Shown piece after piece: positions 15,941 to 26,017 of a stretch of DNA of 64,000 nucleotides (its first letter is position 1; the number at the start of each line of letters is the position of its first letter). Under the pieces are notes generated by a model. It saw nothing but the letters and a program-made list of their open reading frames with translations, had not been told where the DNA came from and ran no database searches. Source of the DNA: Fervidobacterium sp. (GTDB lineage: Bacteria; Thermotogota; Thermotogae; Thermotogales; Fervidobacteriaceae); contig JANZZV010000008.1 in the NCBI GenBank assembly GCA_026419195.1, forward strand, positions 1-64,000, given 5' to 3'. A program made the translations under genes and the position numbers.

Positions 15941-18900
15941 ATGATAAAGTCACCGGCTGAGTTAGTGCGTGAGAATCCAAATTGTAATTATTTTATCTCT
16001 GCTTCTGCAGGCACCGGCAAAACTTACACACTCACAAATTACTATATGGGTATTCTCGAATATTGGGAGAATTATAACAAACCTGATATTGTCGACAATA
16101 TTTTGGCTGTAACATTCACTAATAAAGCAGCAAATGAGATGAAAGATAGAATTATGAGTGAAGTAAGAAAGAAAATTCAGGCAACGTCAAATATTTACTG
16201 GCAGCGTGTTTATTCAAATATGTCTCGTGCTGTTATCTCAACAATAGATAGTTTATGCAGAAGGATTTTAGTCGAACAAAATATAACTGCTGGTGTTGAT
16301 CCAAATTTCAAGATAATAAACGAGCTTAAGCAGATGAAAATAATAGATAATGTTTCAAAATACGCCATAGAAGTTGCTTTTCAAATATACGAAGATATTG
16401 ATGTTAAATTTCGACAAACGCTTCCAGTAGAAAGAAGGAAAAGACTGGAAAACTATGTTTCTGAACTAAGACAAAATAAGGAAGCTATACTTGAACTTTT
16501 CAAAAGACTGGAAAATATCGACACTGTTAAAAAACATATAGCAAACGTTGTGAAGAATTGGCGAATAGAATTAAACTATTCTAAGATAAGTGAGAGACTT
16601 TTAAGTTTATTCAAAAAAGTCGGAACATCGTTGAACGTTTTCAGGCTAATGTGTCTAATTGCTGTAGAGCTATACGAAGCAGAGACTCTCGATAATTTCG
16701 AATATGACTTCAAAGGTACGCTTGAGAAGGTTATAAGTTTACTCCAAAACGAAGAACAGGTTAGGAAACAATATCAAGAAAGGTTCAAATATATTATCGT
16801 TGATGAATATCAAGACACAAATGACTTACAAAGAAGACTATTTGAGATGCTCCATACAGACAAAAATTATGTTTTTTATGTAGGCGATAGAAAACAATCG
16901 ATATATAGATTTCGTGGTGCTGATGTATCAGTGTTCATTAAAACCATGAACGAATTTGAAAAAAAACAAAAAGATAGTCCAGAAAAGTATAAAATTCTTT
17001 CTTTACAAACGAATTTTCGTTCACACAAGGATTTAGTAAAGTATTTCAACTATGTTTCTAAAGAAGCAATATTTTGTTCGAAAATAAAATCTGATTCGCC
17101 GTGTTCAAATTCAGAAGATGAAGTTAATGGCGTTAATTATTACGAAGTTTTCAGACTCAGATTTCCGGAATTGTACGATAAACTTTTCTTTTTGGATGAT
17201 GACATCTCAAATGCAAACAATCAAGGTTGTGAGAATGAAACACTTCCACAAGTTAACTTGGAAGAAAGTTATAATCTTCGCAGAGTTGTTTATATGTGTA
17301 TAAATGATAGAGAAAAACTTAATAATAATACCTACATGGAGGCTTTGTTGGTAGCAAAAGTGATTAACGAGTTAGTGGGCAAGGAGATGACGTTTTTTGA
17401 AAAAGACTCTTCCGGATTAAAGCCTGTAAAAAGAAAGATCACTTACAAAGATATAACCATTCTTTCTTACAAACTTAGCAATGTAGAAGACACGTACAAA
17501 GATGTGTTTGCAAAGTTTAATATACCACTGTACGTTGTTAAAGGAAGAAGCTTTTACAAAAGGCCAGAGATCAAATCAATTATAAGCGCACTGAATGTTA
17601 TTCAAAACCCAAACAATAATTACAACTTCATGGAATTTTTCTTCACACCGTTTTTTGAAGACACCGAAGTTAAAGATTCTTTCGACAAGTTTAAGATATT
17701 CCACAAAATAGTCTCTAAAGCAAAAGAAATCAAGGATAAGGAAGGAACATATTCGTTTTTCCAAGCAGCAAAGGAACTCTCAAACTCAGGTTCTTTACCA
17801 AATTATGTCTTAGAGATGATACAACTTATTCAAAAGTACGACGAAATGAAATATTTCTTAAGACCAGCAGAGGTCATGAAAAATTTTATCAAAGAGAGCA
17901 ATTATCTAACCAAAATTGCTAAATTTGAGGGTTCTGAACAAAAACTAAAGAATGTAAAGAAATTGATGGACCAAGCATCCGAATTCAACCAACAGGCTAA
18001 TTCTTTCCTTGAGTTGACGAGACTGTTTGAGAAAATAACTGACTTGCAAGAAATGGAAGCTTCCCAAGTTTCCGAAGAAAATGATGTAGTAAAGATGATG
18101 ACTGTGCATGCCTCAAAGGGTCTGGAATTTAATATAGTGTTTTTGGTTGGAAATAGCGAATCGGAGAAAGATGAGGAAAATGTTATGTTTCCGGTAAGTG
18201 ATGATGGTGATGGTAGGTATCTGCACATAAAGCGATTTTTGGATAAATTCAAGGATGAAATTAATAGCGACAGTGGAGAATATAAAGAACTTATAAAACA
18301 GCTCGAAGCGGAAGTCATCTTTGATGAAACGGAGTTGCTTAGAAAAATGTACGTTGCAATAACACGTGCTAAGGATATGCTATTTGTAGTTTTACTACCC
18401 GATGGTAATAAAAACAAGGCATTAACGGCGAAAAAAATTTTCGAAAGAAAGCATGATGATGAACACAGAATGTTAATAAATATCAGTAAGAATTTTTTAG
18501 AAGAAATAAATTTAAAATCTCAACAAGATAATGAATATCCCAAAGATGAACAAGAGATTCTGGATGAAGCTATTGTTGAAAAACAGATAAGCGATCTTTC
18601 CGAAATGGCGTACAAAAGGTACTTATCCCCGACTATCCTTTCCGGTATTTTAGACGAAAAAAGTGATTTTGAAATTGATCATGAAAATTTGGAAGAAGTA
18701 AATGAATCAGAGAATCTCATAAGCTATCCATCCAAAATATCGGATAAGTTATCCAAATTCTTAGAATCTTCTTCTGAGATTTTGGAAGGTAAACAGATTC
18801 ACAGAAAACTTATGAGTGTGAATGAATACAACCAGATTGTATATCTTGCACAAACTGGTCAAATACCACAAGGAATTTTGAAAGCCCATATATTGAAAGA

Positions 18901-19258
18901 ATTATTTGAAAACAGTAAGGTATTATCAGAATGGCGACTTGCCAAACACTTTGAAGTAAACGAAAAAAAATACGTGCTTTTTGGAATACCTGATAAAGTT
19001 TTCTTTAAGGATAACAAGATCTATGTCGTTGATTTTAAGTGTACTTATCTTAGTTGGGGAACATTAGAACTAGAAAAATTTATATTTCAAATGCAATTTT
19101 ACATGTATCTTCTGAAAGACTTTGGAAAAGTGGAACGTGGTTATATTGTAAATATAAAGACCGGCTGGGTTGTTACCGTAGAATGTCCGGATGAAAAATT
19201 TACAGAGCAAATCGCTGAAAAAATCAGACTGTTTGAATCAGCTGAGGTGGTGATTTAA
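15941..19258 (+). CDS. addA: AddA-like ATP-dependent helicase/nuclease
   Basis: A 1105-residue UvrD/RecB-family protein that probably processes double-strand breaks to feed RecA. Walker A is SASAGTGKTYTL (20-31), the DExQ-type motif is VDEYQDTND with D288, further helicase motifs include GDRKQSIYRFRGAD and VMMTVHASKGLEF-like sequence, and the C-terminal RecB-type nuclease has GIPDKVFF and DFKCT (D1031, K1033) followed by QMQFYMY. Both activities therefore look intact. Start ATG follows GGAGGG. It is divergent from nrdGD and followed 2 bases later by its partner gene. Confidence 0.88.
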   Translation: MIKSPAELVRENPNCNYFISASAGTGKTYTLTNYYMGILEYWENYNKPDIVDNILAVTFTNKAANEMKDRIMSEVRKKIQATSNIYWQRVYSNMSRAVISTIDSLCRRILVEQNITAGVDPNFKIINELKQMKIIDNVSKYAIEVAFQIYEDIDVKFRQTLPVERRKRLENYVSELRQNKEAILELFKRLENIDTVKKHIANVVKNWRIELNYSKISERLLSLFKKVGTSLNVFRLMCLIAVELYEAETLDNFEYDFKGTLEKVISLLQNEEQVRKQYQERFKYIIVDEYQDTNDLQRRLFEMLHTDKNYVFYVGDRKQSIYRFRGADVSVFIKTMNEFEKKQKDSPEKYKILSLQTNFRSHKDLVKYFNYVSKEAIFCSKIKSDSPCSNSEDEVNGVNYYEVFRLRFPELYDKLFFLDDDISNANNQGCENETLPQVNLEESYNLRRVVYMCINDREKLNNNTYMEALLVAKVINELVGKEMTFFEKDSSGLKPVKRKITYKDITILSYKLSNVEDTYKDVFAKFNIPLYVVKGRSFYKRPEIKSIISALNVIQNPNNNYNFMEFFFTPFFEDTEVKDSFDKFKIFHKIVSKAKEIKDKEGTYSFFQAAKELSNSGSLPNYVLEMIQLIQKYDEMKYFLRPAEVMKNFIKESNYLTKIAKFEGSEQKLKNVKKLMDQASEFNQQANSFLELTRLFEKITDLQEMEASQVSEENDVVKMMTVHASKGLEFNIVFLVGNSESEKDEENVMFPVSDDGDGRYLHIKRFLDKFKDEINSDSGEYKELIKQLEAEVIFDETELLRKMYVAITRAKDMLFVVLLPDGNKNKALTAKKIFERKHDDEHRMLINISKNFLEEINLKSQQDNEYPKDEQEILDEAIVEKQISDLSEMAYKRYLSPTILSGILDEKSDFEIDHENLEEVNESENLISYPSKISDKLSKFLESSSEILEGKQIHRKLMSVNEYNQIVYLAQTGQIPQGILKAHILKELFENSKVLSEWRLAKHFEVNEKKYVLFGIPDKVFFKDNKIYVVDFKCTYLSWGTLELEKFIFQMQFYMYLLKDFGKVERGYIVNIKTGWVVTVECPDEKFTEQIAEKIRLFESAEVVI

Positions 19259-19260
19259 CA

Positions 19261-22200
19261 GTGGAAAAAAATAAAAAAGCCCTCGTCATTCCAGTAAACA
19301 ACGAACATTTTGATTTGATAGTATCTCAAATACAACAAATTTATTTAGAGAATCCTTTCGATTTTCTTTTCATAGGTCCAACTGGTTTCTACACACGCCA
19401 AATTGCAGATAAAATGGCTCAGAATATGGGCAAGACGTTAAATAGGAACGCGTTTTTAGTCATAAACCAATACGTTACCGAATTGCTGTTGCAAAGCAAC
19501 TATGATGCCGAAGTACTCGATAGAGACTTTTATACAATTTACATATCAAAAACTATTGAAGAAATGTACGAAGAAGCAAGAAAAAGCGAAGATAACGTTG
19601 ATAACCAAAGGATTCTGCTTCTAAGGACTTTGTCAAAATCGAACACGATCATTCAATATATTGTAGAGATATTTGAAAAACTTTGGGAATTAGAATTGTA
19701 CGGTGAACAAATAGAAACAACTGGACATTACGCTCTTGTTCAAAGTATTTTAAATGACGAAAGCACGTTTGCACAAATAGTAAGAGATATAGTTACAAAC
19801 ATAAAACAGGCAGTAAAAATGCTTCAGTCAAGAAGTGTTTACGACCCGATTAGTGTGTACAATTGGTATATTAATAATGCAAAGCATATAGAAAAGCAAA
19901 GGAAATATCTTGTAATAAGTGGCTTTTTCGATATGCCACTTCTAATACAAAAAGCTTTAAAAGAGATGATTGAAAAAAGCGAAAATGTTATCTTCTTTGT
20001 TTGGCAAAAAATAGAAGACGAACCGTTTGAGACTCTCAGAGAAATATACAAGTTTCTTGAAGAATTGAATTTCCAATTTGACTACACACTTTGTCCAGAA
20101 GAGAGTATCAGTGTTAAGAAGCTTTTAGAAAAAAACGACATCTCTTGCGTGGATACAGAAAATGTTTACTTTCAGTACCAATATATTGTTAAAGAAGTCA
20201 AAAAATTGCTCTTGGATGGAGTAAAACCAGAAGATATAGGTATTGTTGTTCCTAATTCAACCATTAGCTTGCGGATAATGGATGAATTCGAAGAAGCGAA
20301 GATCCCATACAGATACAGTGGAAAAAATTCGCTTGTGGAGAGCCAAATTGTTAAAATTTTATTGCAACCCTTAGTAACTATTGAAAACAACTATAATAGT
20401 GAGGACTTGCTCGCCTTGATCGAATCTCCATTGTTAGGAATTAAAAAAAATTCCAACAAAGAAGACACACTTAATATGACCCAATCTTTTCTTGTCCAAA
20501 AAAGAACTCTCACAATGGACGAGATAGAACAACTGTTTAAAGAATACAATTATTTTTCGATAAACCTAACACCATCTGAAATGAAGGATAAAGAAAAAAG
20601 GCAGGAAGTTTACTTCAAAAACCTCAACGAAGATATTGAATTTCTGAAAGGAAAGTTGAAACAAAATGAGCAAGAATTCGATGGTGAAGAAAGTGAAGAT
20701 GAAGAAGAGATAGATGTAATGGCTTCGGTAAAGGAACGATTAGAAAAATTGGAGAATTTTAAACATATAATGGAAAGAACTTTCGAAATATTGGATGATA
20801 TACATGAAAGTAGAAAAAACGATGTGGACTTTTTCGATTGGTATAGGGGGTTTATCGAGAAATTTATAAACTCTAACGACACGCTCAGTAAACTTGGCAA
20901 AACCAAGTCTTCCTATTCAACTTTTTCAACTATTAAGAGTCTTGGAAAGGAACTGAATGCGTTTTCTAAATTTATTGAGGTGTTGAACAAGTTAGAAATG
21001 TACATAAAAAAACTAAGAGAAAGCAATATTGTGAAAGAACTTAAGAGCTGGGATAGGATATTTAAATTTCTCCAAGTACTTCTAAACACAGTTGGGTATA
21101 GGGACACATTTAAATCGGCTAATGTAATTGATATTATTGACATATCAACAGCAAGGTTTGTAACAAAGAAGTACAAATTTTTTGTGGAATTCACTGATGA
21201 TTACTATCCTTCAATAAACAAGATAAATCCTCTCTTGTACAGAACAAACAACGAACGTTCAAAGATATACGAGGTACTTGAAAATAACGAACGTAGAAAC
21301 GTGATCTTATCCTTCGTCTTTTCTGAGTGTGCAAAGTTGTTATTTCCTCGTGCTACAAACACTGGCGAAGAGCTTGTTAGATCAAAGTATATCTCCGAAT
21401 TCTGTAACGTCTACGAGCAAGCAACGTTCACAATAAACGATATATTTAAAGAAATCGACTACAAAATTTATAAGTTGAAAAATTCTACAAAACAAAAATT
21501 TTATATTAAACCTTTTGATTTCATTGTCGGACAAACTAATGTGTTTGACTTCAGTCACTCGAAGTTATCAAACTACTTACGTTGTCCGCTGCAATTTTAT
21601 TACTCATCTATAGCAGATGTCAGCAAACCAGTAAAATCAAGCGAAAAATTATCGATAGGTGTTGGATTAATTGTCCACAGAGTGTTGAGAAGATTTTTTG
21701 AAAAACCAATTGGGTTTCATATAGACGAAGATGAGGTAAAAAACTGGATACGTGAAGAATATAGTTCTATATTCTCCGAAGGCATATGGAAATATTCTGT
21801 ACCTCGGGAAATGAAAGTCAATGAAATTTTGAAATCATTGATACCTTTGCTAAGAGATTTTGTAGAATCAAGAAGAATAATAAAACTCAACGCAAAGTCT
21901 TTTAAACCAGGAAAAGACGGAAAGAAAACTAATGCAAATTTAATATCTGAAAATACCGTTGCCTTAGAAAAAGAATTTAGAATAAATCACGGAAAATACA
22001 ATTTAATAGTCCGCATTGATAGGATAGACAAAGTAGAGCAAAACTATGCAATGGAAGATGAGAAAACCCCGATTGATAGACCTGCATATGCGATAATAGA
22101 TTACAAACACTCAACATCCACTGATAACTCTCAAATCGAGCAGTTATTATTGTATGATTATGTAATTTCAAATTCAGAAAACGATCTGATTCCAAAAGAT

Positions 22201-22620
22201 AAACCCGTAGATTTTTATCTTATTTTACTTGCAACAAAGTTGAGTAATGGAGGTTACAAATACTCATATGTAAAGAAGGAAATAAGTGAATCACAGTATT
22301 TAGTTTTCAAAGTAAAAACTGAAGGAGAGGAAAAAAATAACTTTATTGTCATTGAAACAAAAGAATTTATCGACTGGCTAACTGAACTGCTTAATGAAAT
22401 ATCTCTAAATGGTGACTTTACTCCCGTGTTTATAGACCCAACCTCGAAAAGTTTTATAAACAAAATTTCTACCACGGAAAATCAGGAGTTTGACGTTCCA
22501 AAAGGATCAAAACAGACCAGAAAATGTCGCGGATATGGAAAGCTTGGTCCAATGAATTGTCCCTATGAACCTGTTTGTTCAGTGTTTGAAGTTTACGGGA
22601 TTAAATTGGTAAAAGGTTAG
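19261..22620 (+). CDS. addB: AddB-like PD-(D/E)XK nuclease subunit with iron-sulfur cysteines
   Basis: The 1119-residue partner of AddA begins at GTG two bases after the addA stop, with GAGGTGG inside the addA end. The N-terminal P-loop is degenerate: FIGPTGFYTRQIADKMA lacks the GK(T/S) of an active Walker A. The C-terminal nuclease shows IDRID, IIDYKHS and QIEQLLLYDY. Four cysteines, C775 in LRCPLQFYY and C1089, C1100 and C1106 near the end, fit the AddB 4Fe-4S arrangement that staples the nuclease domain, although the last three are spaced CX10CX5C. It probably cuts the strand opposite AddA and stabilises the complex. Confidence 0.85.
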   Translation: MEKNKKALVIPVNNEHFDLIVSQIQQIYLENPFDFLFIGPTGFYTRQIADKMAQNMGKTLNRNAFLVINQYVTELLLQSNYDAEVLDRDFYTIYISKTIEEMYEEARKSEDNVDNQRILLLRTLSKSNTIIQYIVEIFEKLWELELYGEQIETTGHYALVQSILNDESTFAQIVRDIVTNIKQAVKMLQSRSVYDPISVYNWYINNAKHIEKQRKYLVISGFFDMPLLIQKALKEMIEKSENVIFFVWQKIEDEPFETLREIYKFLEELNFQFDYTLCPEESISVKKLLEKNDISCVDTENVYFQYQYIVKEVKKLLLDGVKPEDIGIVVPNSTISLRIMDEFEEAKIPYRYSGKNSLVESQIVKILLQPLVTIENNYNSEDLLALIESPLLGIKKNSNKEDTLNMTQSFLVQKRTLTMDEIEQLFKEYNYFSINLTPSEMKDKEKRQEVYFKNLNEDIEFLKGKLKQNEQEFDGEESEDEEEIDVMASVKERLEKLENFKHIMERTFEILDDIHESRKNDVDFFDWYRGFIEKFINSNDTLSKLGKTKSSYSTFSTIKSLGKELNAFSKFIEVLNKLEMYIKKLRESNIVKELKSWDRIFKFLQVLLNTVGYRDTFKSANVIDIIDISTARFVTKKYKFFVEFTDDYYPSINKINPLLYRTNNERSKIYEVLENNERRNVILSFVFSECAKLLFPRATNTGEELVRSKYISEFCNVYEQATFTINDIFKEIDYKIYKLKNSTKQKFYIKPFDFIVGQTNVFDFSHSKLSNYLRCPLQFYYSSIADVSKPVKSSEKLSIGVGLIVHRVLRRFFEKPIGFHIDEDEVKNWIREEYSSIFSEGIWKYSVPREMKVNEILKSLIPLLRDFVESRRIIKLNAKSFKPGKDGKKTNANLISENTVALEKEFRINHGKYNLIVRIDRIDKVEQNYAMEDEKTPIDRPAYAIIDYKHSTSTDNSQIEQLLLYDYVISNSENDLIPKDKPVDFYLILLATKLSNGGYKYSYVKKEISESQYLVFKVKTEGEEKNNFIVIETKEFIDWLTELLNEISLNGDFTPVFIDPTSKSFINKISTTENQEFDVPKGSKQTRKCRGYGKLGPMNCPYEPVCSVFEVYGIKLVKG

Positions 22621-22653
22621 CTTTTGATTTTGTTCTAAAGGAGGGAAGGATCT

Positions 22654-23328
22654 ATGTCATATACAATTATGATTTTTCTTTTAATTTCAGTATTTATTGC
22701 CGATGGATTAATAATTTATACGGTTTACAAAGTTAACAAAACAAACTATGAACAGAGGAAAAAGATTTTTAATAGCCTGGGATATAGAATAATAGAGGCA
22801 AAAAGTAAGGAACATAAGAGCATCATTAAAATTTTTGAAAAGGTAAGAAATATCCCTGTTTTGCTGTTAAGGTTTGATTTTATTGTAGAACTTTCTCATG
22901 GTAGTTATTTCTTCGAGGTTGTTGCTAATCAAAAAAACCCAGCTCCTTATACTTATGGAATTTTGGAAATGATACCCGATGAATTGCAAAATTTTCCAGA
23001 TTTTGCAATCTCAAAAAGGTCTTTATTTGGTAAATTATACACAAAAACACAAGATCCATTTTTAAGAGATTACAAACTTTATCCTGAAGAAATGTTTGGT
23101 ATGCTTGTGAATTCGTCAATTTATGAAGACTTAAAAAATCTATTTAGCAAGAATGCTGGTAAGCAAGTTAAAAAATTTGGTGAATACGTTGCATACTACG
23201 AAACTCTATCAAAAAGCATCAAGATAGAGAATCTATACGATAAACTACAAGAATTTGAACAATTCAAGAAAAATTTTTTGGAGTTAATTTCTCAAATGAA
23301 TTTAGAAAAACCGAAGTTGGAATCTTAG
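22654..23328 (+). CDS. membrane-anchored protein of unknown function
   Basis: A 224-residue product with one N-terminal transmembrane helix (about residues 4-25, YTIMIFLLISVFIADGLIIY) and a basic, soluble remainder that may face the cytoplasm. A helical tail with QEFEQFKKNFLELISQM could form a coiled coil. The ATG follows GGAGGG and lies 33 bases after addB, so it is probably in the same transcript. I do not recognise a family. Confidence 0.7.
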   Translation: MSYTIMIFLLISVFIADGLIIYTVYKVNKTNYEQRKKIFNSLGYRIIEAKSKEHKSIIKIFEKVRNIPVLLLRFDFIVELSHGSYFFEVVANQKNPAPYTYGILEMIPDELQNFPDFAISKRSLFGKLYTKTQDPFLRDYKLYPEEMFGMLVNSSIYEDLKNLFSKNAGKQVKKFGEYVAYYETLSKSIKIENLYDKLQEFEQFKKNFLELISQMNLEKPKLES

Positions 23329-23386
23329 AATTCGATGAGAAACGAAATTAATTCTTACGAATCTTATGGAAAAACATAACAACAAT

Positions 23387-24319
23387 TTAACAATTTAATT
23401 CTTCTACGAATATTTTGTCAATTAGCTTTTCAACATCCGACCTTCTACAAAGTCTTGTTCCAGGTGTCATTACTGCTGCGGTTCCTGCAGCGTTAGCCCA
23501 TCTCAATGCCTCTTCATCGCTTGCTCCTTCAGATTTTTTCAGAACAAATCCTGCCAAGAATGAATCTCCAGCACCAACAGCACTCTTTACACTTACCTTA
23601 ATTGTTTTTGTAAAGAGCACTTTTTCTTTTGAAATGAAATAAGCACCCTCGCCACCAAGAGTTAGCAATATACCACTAAGTTCGTGAACTTCTATCACTT
23701 TTCTTGCTTCGGAAACTATTTCGTCCTTAGAAGAGATGTGTTTACCTATCAGTCTTTGAAATTCATGGAGGTTAGGTTTTATATAGTCAGGTTGAGCAAT
23801 TAAGCCTGCTTTTAGCTTATCACCATCAGCATCGAAATAAACCGTTGCTCCCCATTGCTTGAGAGCAAAAATTATACCAGTATAAAATTCTGAAGCAACT
23901 CCCTTAGGCAAACTTCCGGAAACAACAACTGTATCTTTTTCTCTTACAAGTGCTTGTAATACCTCAAGAACTACCTGCAGCTTTTTAACACTTATTTTTT
24001 CTCCTGGCATACTTATTCTGTACTGACCTTTGCTCGTTTCTAAAATCACATTCATTCTTGTTTCTTGCGGAACTCTGATTGAGCTATAAATAACACCTTC
24101 TTTATCAAGCATTTCCTCCAGTTTGCGTCCAGTGTCTCCTCCAACAAGAGCAATAGCTATTGAAACACCACCAAGCTCTCTTATAACCCGCGACACATCT
24201 ATTCCTTTTCCAGCGGGATAATCAACAACCTTTTTTGCACGAATTGTATCGTCAACGATAAGTTCATCAACATATATATACCTATCAAGGCAAGGATTCA
24301 TTGTAAGTGTAAATATCAC
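23387..24319 (-). CDS. PfkB-family sugar-phosphate kinase, probably 1-phosphofructokinase
   Basis: A 310-residue ribokinase-fold enzyme. The opening FTLTMNPCLDRYIYVDEL, the GKGIDVSRVI substrate loop and the anion hole plus catalytic base in SAVGAGDSFLAGF are typical of the FruK/LacC branch, which phosphorylates fructose 1-phosphate or tagatose 6-phosphate with ATP in the cytoplasm. No PTS genes or other sugar genes are adjacent, so the natural substrate cannot be fixed from context. It follows the GAF-protein gene by 24 bases on the same strand, and may be cotranscribed with it. Confidence 0.85.
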   Translation of the reverse strand: MIFTLTMNPCLDRYIYVDELIVDDTIRAKKVVDYPAGKGIDVSRVIRELGGVSIAIALVGGDTGRKLEEMLDKEGVIYSSIRVPQETRMNVILETSKGQYRISMPGEKISVKKLQVVLEVLQALVREKDTVVVSGSLPKGVASEFYTGIIFALKQWGATVYFDADGDKLKAGLIAQPDYIKPNLHEFQRLIGKHISSKDEIVSEARKVIEVHELSGILLTLGGEGAYFISKEKVLFTKTIKVSVKSAVGAGDSFLAGFVLKKSEGASDEEALRWANAAGTAAVMTPGTRLCRRSDVEKLIDKIFVEELNC

Positions 24320-24343
24320 AAAGCTCCTCTCCTTTTTAACATT

Positions 24344-26017
24344 TTATTCTAAGAATATCTTCGGCAAAATGCTGTAACACCTATCACCAAAGTCAATAGT
24401 AACAGTTGCTAAGTCATCTTTACCTTCAATTATAGCCAGTTCGTCTTTTGATTTTCTGAGAGATCTGAATTCACCAAATCTCAAAATGTCCTCTTTTGAG
24501 AATGAATTTTTATTAAGTAAGATGGAATATTCTATGGAACTAAACAGAACAATGCTACTTAACACAAGAAGTTTTTCATCTTCTAAGGTTAAAGGCCTCT
24601 TTAATTCGTAATAAACTTTCCCATAAACTGATGCAACATTTTTTATCATTAGTTCATTTAAGCTATCTATTTGTCCGTACACATACTTGTCATAGAGAGA
24701 TATACCTTTTATAACAAATGGGAAAAAGCTTTTACTGTAAGTTTCGAAAACATCCAATATATCTTCTGGAGCCATTTCTTGAAAAGCAAGATAATTTTCG
24801 ACTATAAAAGATATCACTGTGTTGTAAAATTCAACGACATTCTTTTCCTTGATGAGTTGTTCGTGATAAAATACATTTTGGATTGCTCTGAGTATTTCTG
24901 TAGAAATCGTTTGCTTTATCAATTCCTTTACTTGTTCACTCAAATAACCAGGTAACACTTCCTCGCCTACAATTATAAATACATTTTCATCCATCAATTC
25001 AAAACTGTAAAAATCAAGTGCTTTCGATAGTTCTTCTTTAATTTCATCATATGTGATCAGATTTGGAAAAGCTCTTTTCTCAAAAGTTTTATAAAATGTC
25101 AGCCTTAGATTTTCCTTTCCTTCATAAAGTAATACATGCTTTGCTTGGTAAACTTCCGCTATATAGTCCACTATGTTCTTTTTAAGTTCATCAAAGTTTT
25201 TTGAAGATAAGACATAAACAGAAAACTCAGATAAAGAACGCAAAATAAATTCATACTGTTGTACAAGTTTTTCATTCTTTCCAAAAATTTCTGCACTTTT
25301 CATCAGATCTCTACCTTTTTGAAAAACAAGGCCAATAGCGCTGAGTATACTTTGTTCTTCAATTTCAAGATCCTTTCTTTCAAGCAATACATAAAATTTC
25401 TCGCCCTCACTTCCTTCAAACTCAAATCCAAAGCCCTCCGATGTTTTACCGAATATCAATCCGTTGAATTTTGGAGTTTCTATCTCCTTCTCGAATTTGA
25501 AATTTCCCACGAAATAGATTAAATGGGAACGTTCCTTGAGGCGTCTATACACACCTACAGAAGTTACAAATAGCTCACTGATCGTTTCTGCAAAAAGTGG
25601 TAAAAGAAGTTCAGTGGGAAGTGGTTCAGTTAAAGATGAAAGAATCGAACCTATTCCACTGATTTGATAAGAAAACTTTGTTAAACGCTGTTCTATATCG
25701 GTCAACTTTCTAAACTTTTCAGAGTCTGCGTAGATACTTTTTAATTCTTCTGGTAGAGGTTCTTTCGAAAAAATCAATACCTCTTCCATTTCAAAAACAT
25801 AAGGAAGAAAATGAAATGCTTCCTTGGCTTTTTCGATGCCATCAAAAACAAAATCTTCTACTAAGACTTCGTTAAAAAAACTCACAATCCAATAACCCGA
25901 AAAATCACTTGACTTTCTTAATGCTACCACGTTCTTAAAAAACTTTAGAATATATTCATCTAAGAGTGTTGTCCCGAAAACTTTTGAGTATTCCACAAGA
26001 TCTCCAAAACACATCAT
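24344..26017 (-). CDS. large protein with GAF-like regions, function unknown
   Basis: A 557-residue soluble protein. Two stretches, roughly residues 105-245 and 255-400, have the pattern of GAF-type sensor domains: a leading helix (SSLTEPLPTELLLPLFAETI and RSLSEFSVYVLSSKNFDELK) followed by alternating strands. The C-terminal 150 residues are mainly helical and end with a short beta segment. No catalytic motif is visible. Its start codon overlaps the stop of the DUF342 gene (ATGATG), so the two are translationally coupled and probably work together, perhaps as a sensor with its partner. The domain call is by eye only. Confidence 0.7.
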   Translation of the reverse strand: MMCFGDLVEYSKVFGTTLLDEYILKFFKNVVALRKSSDFSGYWIVSFFNEVLVEDFVFDGIEKAKEAFHFLPYVFEMEEVLIFSKEPLPEELKSIYADSEKFRKLTDIEQRLTKFSYQISGIGSILSSLTEPLPTELLLPLFAETISELFVTSVGVYRRLKERSHLIYFVGNFKFEKEIETPKFNGLIFGKTSEGFGFEFEGSEGEKFYVLLERKDLEIEEQSILSAIGLVFQKGRDLMKSAEIFGKNEKLVQQYEFILRSLSEFSVYVLSSKNFDELKKNIVDYIAEVYQAKHVLLYEGKENLRLTFYKTFEKRAFPNLITYDEIKEELSKALDFYSFELMDENVFIIVGEEVLPGYLSEQVKELIKQTISTEILRAIQNVFYHEQLIKEKNVVEFYNTVISFIVENYLAFQEMAPEDILDVFETYSKSFFPFVIKGISLYDKYVYGQIDSLNELMIKNVASVYGKVYYELKRPLTLEDEKLLVLSSIVLFSSIEYSILLNKNSFSKEDILRFGEFRSLRKSKDELAIIEGKDDLATVTIDFGDRCYSILPKIFLE

